Below, one piece after another: positions 54,300 to 64,000 of a stretch of 64,000 nt of DNA. Position numbers and translations under genes: made by a program. The notes under the pieces are model-generated. The model did not search any database, was not told where the DNA came from, and saw only the letters and a program-made list of their open reading frames with translations. Source of the stretch: Mugil cephalus. Lineage: Eukaryota; Chordata; Actinopteri; Mugiliformes; Mugilidae. Within the stretch, counting starts at the first letter, position 1. Each line of letters begins with the position of its first letter. The stretch lies in the NCBI RefSeq assembly GCF_022458985.1, contig NC_061773.1, forward strand, positions 23,842,001 to 23,906,000, given 5' to 3'.

Positions 54300-57200
54300 G
54301 GGGAAAAACAGCAATGAATTTTACGGTTGAAACTTATTTATCACTCTTATGAACATTTCTAGTTTGATATGGAGCGCAAATTTAACAAATTTCATCAATA
54401 GTAAAGAGCTTAAACGTCACTAATTAGCAAGTACTCATTTGAGGATGTTGGGACTTCATTTTTCTGGTTTTGCCTAGCCATGTTCAGGTATTAAAATAAA
54501 CAGTTTCATCTATATTATCACACATTGCGTGACTTAGCATAACATAAATAATGAAATAATCCCAATGTCCACATATGAGGACATGTTTTTTTGTTTGTTT
54601 GTTTGTTGTTTTGTTTTTTCAAAGACTACTACTTCCTGTTCAAAGATGATGCTTAGTTTTTACACTTCTTAGGTCCTACTAATCCAAAATACTTTGGAGA
54701 AATTAAAAACGCAGACCAAATAAACATTTCTAGTTAAGTTCTAGTTTCTCCTGACTGTGTAGTTTAGCTGATGCTGCACGAGTGGCTGTAGGACTCACTG
54801 CTGACCTTTATAATCTAAAACTATGCTGTCTTTTCATTCTTTATTTTGGTTAATAAATGTCTCAGAATTAACAGAAGGAGATTACTTCGTGTTTAATGCA
54901 CATATTTCAAGCTCTCTGTTTACACAAGGACAGACTGGAGTGAAGTGGGTGTGATCGAGGTCCGAGATGGAGCGCAGAGGGTGTCACAGCAGTGTTGCTG
55001 GGAGTGTGGAGCGGCAGGCTGATGGATTACTCTGACATCTGCTCCATTCACTACTCAACAACGTTGCTACAACAACCAAACGGCGCCCCTCAAAAATGCC
55101 CCCCCATCTCATCGAGAGGCCAGACTGCCCATTAACAAAATGGTAACCATGCAAAACCCAGATCAAATTTGGATGCTATTTATTTTGTGGAAATGGCAAA
55201 TGGGAAGAAAGCAGGGAGGAGTCTTTACAATTGCAAAGGGATGATGTCAAGAGGGATTTCAATCTGAGCCATAGAAAAGGTCTTAACTCCCGGAATAATC
55301 GCCACAAAACATTCCTCGGCTAAACTTTGCCTCAAAAGAGAGGTGTCCTCCAAAGGCAGCTGGCCAAACAGCCGTAGTTAGACTAACAGCAAGACTCTGG
55401 CCCCGAAACCAAAGAGCATCTCGCTCTGCACTGGTTTCAAACTTATTCTCTCAACTTGAAATGCACGAAAAACACAACCAGGAAGCTCTTTCTGAAAATG
55501 CAAACAAGTATACTGGGCTAGGCCTCCAAGGCTCCTTTAAAGGCAAAGAGACTTGACTTTTAACATTTTACTTTTAGCTTCTGAATAAAAGCGTCATTAG
55601 AATGATTTTTAAATTAGTCCTGGTAAACCTTTACTGTTATTTTCTTATTTAGCAATGTTCTTTTCAGGTAATTAATATGTTATTGGTAGCTACATAAAAT
55701 CTACCACGGGCCCTTCTGAAATAGTGTGATACAGCACCTTCTTTGGTAATGTCAAAATTATAATGTTTCGTCTTTGGTTTGGAATTAGGGACTGCACATT
55801 AAGTCAAATTAAAAAATACTTTAACAGTCACAAATAAGAGGCTGAGCATTAAGGAGTTTAGACTGAAGGTTGCAACATGGCTTGCAAATAAATGTGTTTC
55901 TGCTACCTGTAACCACTAAGGTCTGGTGCTGGAGACACAATAGAAGGTGTGTGAGGATCAGTTTTGATGTGCAGATATCTGAGCTTGTTCAACCACAGAA
56001 ATAAAATAAGAGCGGAATCTTAAATCATAGTGTAGAAAGCAAAGCGTGAAAAGTCATTTCCAATTAACTAAGCGCTAAATAGCCACACCAAGTAACTGCT
56101 GATACTTAAGACATTTTAATTTTAATGGTTTATCGTCCAGTGCATTTTTAAAGGACCTCCTATCACAAATCTGTCAAACAGCCAAAGAAGATACAAGAAA
56201 ACATTTTATTTGTACTGTGTTTCCTTGTGCACTTTAAATACTTCAAATACAGTACATGGTCCTAATACATGTTTTTTTTTTTTTAGATTGTATGCAATAC
56301 TTGTTGCATTTTAATGAAAATGCATTGAGGTTGTTCAAAAGGTTACAAGCTGCATTGTTCTCTGTTCCTAGAAAGAGTTGCCTGGGGAGTACCATTCAGT
56401 ATGTTTACAAGCACATGAAAAAACTAATTATTGCCTTGTTATTATCCGACTTTAACTGGACAATTTAAGTGCATGTGAACACGTTACTTTGACTAAAAAC
56501 ATAATTGTCCTTATCCAATTAAGACGCCGAGATAATGCGTATGGAAATCGATTTTCTCAAGCGTGTATACGCCTTATTCAGACTTTAACTAGACAACGTG
56601 CAACCAGTGTGCTGGCATATGACCCCCGTATGACCCCGGAACAAAAACATTTAAAGAAGTCGGCCACAGAAGAAGAAAGTAAACAGAGCCGGTACAAGAA
56701 CCACCTGAGGGATAACGTGCTTCTTATCTGCACCATAAGTAGAGCACACATTAATTACAAGATCTAAAAAGCTGAACTATTATCCATCTTGTTGTTGTTT
56801 GAAATGTCGGTCTGCCACATGAAGGACTCTTTTATTATTTTATTATATGATGTAATAGTAAACCGGAAAGGGGTCCTTATTAACCCACCAAAAATATTGC
56901 CACCTAGTGTGGTGGAGGAGGACATGTTCCCATCAGTTATTAGATTTTCTCTGTTGCATGTAAACTGGTACAAGAACCACATTCAGAAAGTCAAATTTTG
57001 AGCATATCTCGATTAAGCTGTGTATGTAAATGCAGTGACTGTAGTGGCAGTGGCATCATATCGTAGTCTAGTTTCTCGACACAAACAGAGGAACCACAAT
57101 ACGTCTATACAGCACTGAGAACTTAACTTGAAAAGACTGTAAAGCCCTTTCTCTCACCTGCTCTCACTAACATCATCCCTTACTAATTATTTTTCCTGTA

Positions 57201-58760
57201 AAATTCTCTCAAAGAATCTTTTGGTTTTCATTGTCATTGCAGATTCATTTGCAGTTTATTCACAGTTTAGTTGGACGCGGCATTCATAGGCACTGCTACA
57301 AATGAAACAAGATTTTTTTTAAAAATGTGTTAACTCTTTCAAAGTGGTTTAAGCTCGCCAGCAGATATTGAACTCTTTGATGGTGTTGTTCCTATAAACA
57401 TGTTCCCGCTGACGTCCCTGGTTTTTAATAACTCTGCTGGTGCCAGTCTTTTTGTGTGTAATGCACCTGTGAACACCTGCACCAAGATGGTAGTCCAAGA
57501 TTTATTAGCGTGTTGTTGCTGTAGCTGTCTCATCTCTGTGTCTGTTCCCGAGCAGCCACATCAGACCACCAAAGCTGTTATTCTGAATTTCTGTGTTAAC
57601 AAAGAATATAGTTCTATCCAAGATCAGAGTATAACAAACTAACAGGCCTGACAGACTGCTGCTCCACGGGCAAACGCCACTGGAAACAGTGCAGAATAGA
57701 GTCTTTGTCAGCATGTTGATTACTTAAGACAGGGGATGCTTAATAACTATCATTATAACAGTACCTGGAGAAGGAGGGCCAATCAGGGTCCAAACAGCAA
57801 GCTTCTCTGCCGACAATGACGCTGTAGGAGAGGAATGAAAAAACAAGTTACATATACTTTGGAAAAGCAAAGGGTGTTATGAAGATTTTAATTGAGAGAG
57901 GCATAAATCAAACGTTTCGCATCACGCACTCTAAATCTCCAATAAATCAGAACTTGGCTGAGAAATGACTGAATAATGAACGATGTGTTATTTGTTGGTT
58001 AAAATAGGCCAAGGTTGGTGCATGCCAGATAATGATAAATGCGTAGCCCTGAGCTACACTTCTGCTGTCTGGCTGTAAAATGTCTTCGGTAGTGAAATGC
58101 ATTCACTATTAAAGCAATTTCAATAAAACTGCATGGGATGCATACGAGGAATTTTGGAGGTTTTGGCTTCATTCCTGCACAACTGATTAAAAAAAAAAAA
58201 ATCTTAATCACAATTGAGGTGAGAGGTGAAGAAATTACATCAGAACTATTCTCAAACATAGTAACTCTGAGTCAGTCTTCCCTATAACAGCCTCGGTTGC
58301 TGGTGTCATGGATTCCACAAGGTGTTGGAGACATTCCTCAGAGATTCTGCTCCCTGTTGGCAGGTTTCATCACGTCATCAATGGATCATACATGCTGGAT
58401 CATAAACGTCCACTGAACTCATTGTCCATGAAACCGCCTTCGACAACTTTTGCTTTGTGACATGGTCACGCCGGAAGTTCTTGGAGTTTACCAAGAAGCC
58501 ACCCCATTACACCTGCACAATTAATCTTAGTTAATTAGGTTTGTTGATGCAGAGGTTCATCAGCTCAGGCTACGTTTTGCATATTTCACCCGTCCAGTTT
58601 TGTTGAGCTTTTGGCTCTGCAGCCTCAAACTGTTGCTTTGACCGACAGGATCTCAACCCCACTCAAGTTTAACAGTGACTCTGAGATGCTTTCTGCTCAG
58701 CACAGTTAAGACGTTGCATGCTACCATAGCTTTTCTACTAAATACACTTACTGATGCTTC
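54300..58760. other. intergenic DNA right of wnt7a
   Basis: No gene recognised. Open frames are short and lack motifs. The block at about 55,180-55,560 is balanced in composition and free of visible repeats, so it is a possible wnt7a-region regulatory element by texture only. Confidence 0.5.
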
Positions 58761-58779
58761 TGGACCATCGAATGTATAA

Positions 58780-59335
58780 TCATGGACGCTGTGTCCCCAC
58801 TTCCCTTCATTGGCCAAACTGACGCTATTTTCCAGGGGATACAGGCGCCGCCATCTTGAAAATTTGGAAGCACTCCTGTTATCAGTGACCCATCCACACT
58901 TTTGCCAGATTCACTCACGTTTTCATTTAATTAATTTCGGTTTTGGCCCCAAACGACATTTTCACAGTTGAAAATGACAGTGTTTACCTCAAGCTTCTGT
59001 CTGTTTTGCCTCCAGCTAACGTTGTGATGTCACAGTGACGTAGGCCATAAACCTAGTCTATAATGTAACTAACTAAAACAAAACTTATCCAAACAAAATG
59101 ACACTTTAACATGTTTTAACATTATACTGACCACCTAAAATGACTGAATCCATCCTTGAAAAAAAAATATTTGACGTGTATTTAGGTGTTTTAGTTTGGC
59201 CCAAGTCCCGCCCACTAACATGGAGGAGGTGGAGCTTATGACCTATCCTGCAGCCAGCCACCAGGGGGAGCTCTATTTGCTTCGGCTTCATTTTAGAGGA
59301 GCAGTTCCACCATCCATTTCTATAGAGTCTATGTT
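58780..59335 (+). mobile_element. copy of the 'catagactgtata' inverted-repeat element
   Basis: It shares 'gttttagtttggcccaagtc', 'atggaggaggtggagcttat' and 'caccagggggagctct' with 22,426-22,952. It ends 'tatagagtctatg', a mutated form of the right terminal repeat. The left terminus is degraded. Confidence 0.65.
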
Positions 59336-60694
59336 CTGGACACGTCTTAAGTCTAGTTTAGTGCTGCTGGTGTTGGATGCACAATTCACTGAAAACGTTG
59401 GCGAGGGATCATGTAAATGATTATTCTTGATGAGATTCCTTTCAAATGTGTTTCTTTTTTTCCTAGTATTGGTAGGGGAACGGACCGTTCCCTGGGCAGA
59501 AACACTGCAACAACTGCTGAGGGTGGTGGTAAAAAAAAAAAAGTTTTGGGGAATCCTCAGCTGGTTCCAAGCAAACACAAATGCTCATGTTCAAGATGAG
59601 CACAATAGTACAGCTGAAGGTGTTTCCTGCTACTAAACTAAACTAATACAACTGACCACAAGGAACTACAAGTACCAAATTTATAATAATCCCAAAAAAA
59701 TAAGAATTAAAAATAAAAAATACACACTTGATCTGCTTAACCGAGCACAGTAAAGCCACATATTAGCTTTGGAGGAAGTTTGGAATGCATTTTGGATGGT
59801 GGCGTTTGTTCTTCTAACACAGTAGAGCCAGGGCCAGGTCACTTTCACACAGTGTGGTTCATTTGACAGGAAAACAAACAGATTTCATGTCAAAGTTAAA
59901 AACCCAGCCCAAGGAAGAATGCAATCTTGATAGCCAGTTGATTCTTACTGTTGTTTTGTCTTGTGAGAATGTAATTCTGATTGAATAAAATATCGCCTAC
60001 TTGAGAATTTGCCTTGAACTTTTTTGGAGGTTTGAAGTCCACTATTCGTATAACTCACCATCTCCTACTCTGCCAGGAACATCCTTATCTTTACCAGTTG
60101 TGTTGGTCGTGATGGTCTCTACAGTGGTTGTAATTTAGATCATAGTTTGTGTTTTTGGTAAAAGTACTGTCTTTGCACCATTGGTTCAATAGTTTAAATT
60201 TGACTTCTTGGTGGAACAACTTGTCTTAATAAGCTATGACTGTGCATCAAAACCAACTCTTCTATCTCTATTTTGGAGAAACAGACATTTGGAGAAGTTC
60301 CTCCCGTGTCAGATAAATCTGGTAGACTGGACATCTGAATCAACATCAAGATGCTGTTCCCAGATTTCCCAGAGGAGGACTTTAATATTTACTATTTATT
60401 CAGCTGCATTAGATTTTTCTCTAAAACATGAAATACTTTATGTAACATTGAACTGCGCTGAGCACGTCTTTAAATGATGGAAAAAAAAAAAAAATACAGT
60501 ATTTGTTTTAATCATTTTAAAATGAAGGTGGAAGGAAGCAGGGTGTTCTTTCACCCTGTGTGGTTTCTCTGTGTGTCCCTCATTTTCTGTCATTTCTGTA
60601 CTTTTCATTTATAATTTTATGATTTGTTATTATTTCCACCTTGTCTGTAAAGACAGATATTTTCTTTAGTCAGGGGACAACAGCTTGAGGAGGA

Positions 60695-61163
60695 TATACA
60701 CTGATCAAGCATAACATTATGACCACCTACCTATAATTGTGTAGGTTTCCAAAACAGTTGATCAGAAAATAGACATGGGCCTTCTAGTGAGGTGTGGCAA
60801 CAAGATGTTGTTGGTCTTTGGGTCCGATGAGTTGCCAGTTTGGGATCTAGTGAGTTTGGAGGCCAGGTCAACACCTTTAGCTGTTCTTCATGGGTTATTA
60901 TTATTTTTTTGTGTGTGTTTTTTTGTGGTTCCTAAACAGTTTTTGTGTGCGTGCCTGTATCAGGCTGCGTCCTGCATCCAAGGAGCATCATAGCTATGGG
61001 GTGGGGGTGCCTGGTCTGGTCTAGCTGGGTGCTACATGTCTAAGTAACAGTCAGAGGAACGCCAGGTCCAAAGGTTTCCCAGCAGAACATGGTGGTTGCA
61101 AGGTGGTCAACGTTATAAATTTCTCCTGTCAGTGGTCGTAATGTTGTGGCTTATCGGTGTATA
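60695..61163. mobile_element. non-autonomous DNA transposon with ~32-bp terminal inverted repeats
   Basis: The left end TATACACTGATCAAGCATAA continues to 'cattatgaccac' (to 60,726). The right end 'gtggtcgtaatgttgtggct' continues to 'tatcggtgtata' (61,132-61,163) and is its inverted copy at about 26 of 32 positions. This terminus is familiar from many fish genomes. The interior is a decayed remnant with no intact frame. Confidence 0.75.
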
Positions 61164-62049
61164 TTTGTGGGTTTTGCTTTGTGTTTTCTTGTTATTTAGA
61201 TTGGGTTGTTTGTATTCCTCTGCCTTATTGTTGCAGGACCTTTTGTAAGTAAGTTTCATGGAAGTTATTTTATTTCCTTTCCCTTCCTCCTCCTGTGTCT
61301 GCATGTGGGTCATTCCTCTCTACTCCACACTGTCTAGCGTCCTCACGTCCTTCAGAGTTGGCACTTCAGATTGAAAAACACCTTACTCAGCGCAAGGAAG
61401 CTTACTGCTAGATCGGACAGGAGAGAAAAGGAAGGATGAGAGAGGAAGAGGTGTTGAATGAGAGGGTGAAATCTATAAATGGATGCATAATCCAAGGACT
61501 GAGACTCAGGGCTGGGGCAGGTCTGGTGAAGTTTCAGTTCCTCGTTCCACCTGTTCCTGTTAATTGGAAGAGGAAGAAAAGAAAAGATGGACGGGGAGGG
61601 TGGGGGTTGAGGATGGAGGTAAACCGAGAGGGAGAGGGTTAAGACGCAGGTAGCAGGGGAAGTGAAATAGCGTGTTAACTTCATTTCAGACAAAGCCACG
61701 CTACCTGAAACATCCTGCTCGTTTACCCAGAATGAGATAACGCCAGCCATAACTTGACTATAAAAGGCTCTTGTTAAGGATGCACACATCAAAGCGGGAT
61801 GTGAAGACTTCTAGGTTGCAAAAAATATCAGAAAATAAATATCAAGATTAAATTTGCCCCTTGTCCCGTTTTTTAAAACTGATGTTTTGTCATCCAGGTT
61901 TAAAATAATACGTTAAATAATAAAGAAAAGGAACAAATAAAGGAAAAATAAGAAGCTTTCCATTTATTTTACATTTATCAAATGAACCAATAAAGCACAG
62001 ACATATTGTGTTAATTTAGACTCTATCTATCAAATCTCATAGGAGGAAC

Positions 62050-62200
62050 TGAAAGGCTGTCGCAAAATCTTTGGTTGACCAAACATTTTTATGTATATTT
62101 TTTAATTTACCCACAACAAATTTAAATTTCTTTAAATCTTTTAAATACACATTAACATGAATCCAACATATTTCAGTAAAGGGATAAATGGAGGCAACAC
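62050..62200 (-). mobile_element. hAT-like MITE fragment (minus orientation)
   Basis: 'cgcaaaatctttggttgacc', 'aaatttaaatttctttaaat' and 'aatccaacatatttcagtaa' are reverse complements of the copies at 49,880 and 54,100. Confidence 0.55.
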
Positions 62201-63904
62201 TTGATCATTCAGTGATACAGGAGCGTTTCAATGCCATTTGACCTGTCAATCAAAGCCTCCTGTACATAGTAGGCTCCGCCCCTGTCACTGCTGAGCCAAT
62301 CAGGAGGCTGCATATTACAGGCTGACTCTGTCAGGTTCTGAGCCTATTCAGTCCCCAGGTAAAATCCCAGAGGCACGCTGCAATATTTGCAGAAGAGAAG
62401 CAAATAGCGGAGCTCTCTCCCATCAGTCAACTACTGATGCTAGAATGAATCGCTTTGTCACTTGAACAAAAAATATAAATAAATGAATGTTTGAACCTGT
62501 GTATTATTTGAATAGCTTAATATTGAATACAGAATGATAATGTATATTTATAATTTGCTATGTATAGCCCTGCCTCACATCCACTAAGACACTTTATTAC
62601 GTAACAGTTTTTCTGAGTGAACGTGTCCCAATGTGGACGCAATCCTCTCATAATGTTCGTGACAAAGACACATCTTGTGAATACTACGCATATAGTCTGT
62701 ATTTAAAGGATTATATGGTTTCCTAATGTTGCCTTCGTGCCAACTACCTGCTTTTTTTATTCCTCGCAGTCTAAACAGAGATCTGTGCGTGGAGCAGGTC
62801 TTCCACGATCACCATTGAGGCATAGTGCACTTGCGCTGTGGTTTTGCACATGAAGCCGCGCTGGAGGTCCCGGGCTCCCTTTGTTTCCTGCGGTGACTGA
62901 CAGCCGGCTTAAATCCCCGAGAAGGCAAAGGAAATAACATCAAGATGCACTCAATTACACTTTTTTTTTCTCTCCTTCAGGCCTTTCTACCACATGTGTG
63001 GCGCGTATCTGAAATTACACTCCACGTATGAAAAGGATTAGAAATGATTCTTGTGCGTGCGTAAGCTTGCAGTTCATACCAATTTGTGGAGTATATACAA
63101 GACTATCGGGCTGTTATTAGAGCTTACAGCAAAAGAAGGGAAACTAAATTATGACCTGCCCCTCCGAAAGTTTACATCAGGCACTGCACCCTGGGCTCTT
63201 TTGACAGTAAAAATGTGTAAAGAATGTCATAATGACACATGGTGTGCACTGTATGAACCACTGCATTGACAGCACATGGGAGGTATGTCCCTGTGGCCAT
63301 GCTGACATGAAAACCAAATAAGCAAGCATCAGCTACACAAACGACTTCCTGCTCTACACCCAGCAAGCTATAATTTCTTCCCCAAATAAAAGGATGAGAA
63401 AAAGTTCTTGGAGTATTATTGAGCCATTAAATGATGAGAATACCGTGATGAGACACTCTTTGAACTCTGTTTTTAAAGAGAGGTTTAATAACCGGCTAAC
63501 TTGCCACGTGAACTTGCCTCCGATCGAGCGTAGCAGGAATCATCCTTCACGGAGAGACCCGGCGTGTTTGGAGCGGCGGTGCTCATCCTTGGTGGGTTCA
63601 TTACCCCCCGACCATTCACAGTTGGCTTGGACGGAGGAATGAGGCGGATCATGCAGCAGCAGCAGCAGCTGGAGGAAGCGAAAAACAGTCGCGACAGTCG
63701 TGCTAAAATGCGTTTGAGTAATGAACAGCCTGATGACAGACTAATGCTCTTTTGGTGCGTGCAAAACAATTAAGGCTTCTTCATATTGTGTGATGGATGA
63801 GTGAGAGGCCTTTCTCTGAACTTGCACTGCATGAAAAAGAAGAATTCAACTTTAACTGTGGGAAATAAAGGCAATTGGAAACCTGTAAAGTATCTGTCTT
63901 CAAG

Positions 63905-64000
63905 TAGGCGTTTTCAGGCCAAAGACCCCCAATCTGTTGGAGAGATGAAATATAGACCTCCTACCCATTGTATGTGATCTATATTAAACTCAGTCTAGTG
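63905..64000 (+). mobile_element. hAT-like MITE, cut by the window end
   Basis: 'gttttcaggccaaagacccc' and later 'tgtatgtgatctatattaaa' and 'ctcagtctag' match the left half of the copy at 42,324. The remainder lies outside the window. Confidence 0.55.

Larger units (their letters stand above)
61200..64000. other. intergenic DNA at the right edge
   Basis: No gene recognised. It holds hAT-like MITE fragments near 62,050 and from 63,905, and a balanced-composition block at about 62,770-62,960 that might be regulatory. A short open frame at 63,564-63,773 with five Gln has no motif I know. Confidence 0.5.

Noticed and set aside
63564-63773. 69-codon plus-strand frame with a short Gln run near the right edge
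   Set aside because: It looks slightly protein-like, but I recognise no family, and no flanking exon or acceptor makes a gene model.

Overview
The window is vertebrate nuclear DNA, most likely from a ray-finned (teleost) fish. It holds a few multi-exon genes with GT-AG introns, abundant microsatellites, and many short decayed transposons of kinds common in fish. The coding sequences resemble fish and mammalian orthologues closely. The species cannot be named from the sequence alone.

Layout. Positions 1-6.5 kb are non-coding flank. barx1 (BarH-like homeobox) lies on the minus strand at 6,917-9,867 as four coding exons (248 aa). About 10.7 kb of non-coding DNA separates its start from ptpdc1, a dual-specificity-type protein phosphatase on the plus strand at 20,605-32,390. 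ptpdc1 has nine coding exons (701 aa) and a phase-compatible alternative first exon at 23,973-24,204. Two let-7 microRNA hairpins follow on the plus strand: let-7a at 38,186 and let-7f at 38,375. wnt7a follows on the plus strand at 41,565-51,105 with four coding exons (349 aa). The last 12 kb shows no recognisable gene and is rich in transposon remnants.

Context. The order and orientation barx1(-), ptpdc1(+), let-7a/let-7f(+) match human 9q22 as I know it. In human the neighbouring WNT7 gene is not there: WNT7A is on 3p25, and WNT7B sits near let-7a-3/let-7b on 22q13. This fish locus therefore joins both arrangements and suggests an old WNT7/let-7 linkage. The genes do not form a pathway. barx1 is a patterning transcription factor, ptpdc1 a phosphatase linked to cilia and the centrosome, let-7 a family of differentiation-timing microRNAs, and wnt7a a secreted lipid-modified ligand.

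Most interesting points. The splice signals around let-7 suggest that let-7a is intronic and let-7f is exonic in one short host transcript. Wnt7a has lost one conserved N-glycosylation asparagine. A ~250-bp higher-order tetranucleotide array lies in a ptpdc1 intron. A TTAA-flanked inverted-repeat element is nested inside a second transposon at 52.7-53.6 kb. All exon boundaries were read by eye from splice consensus, phase and remembered family sequences; no alignment or search was run.
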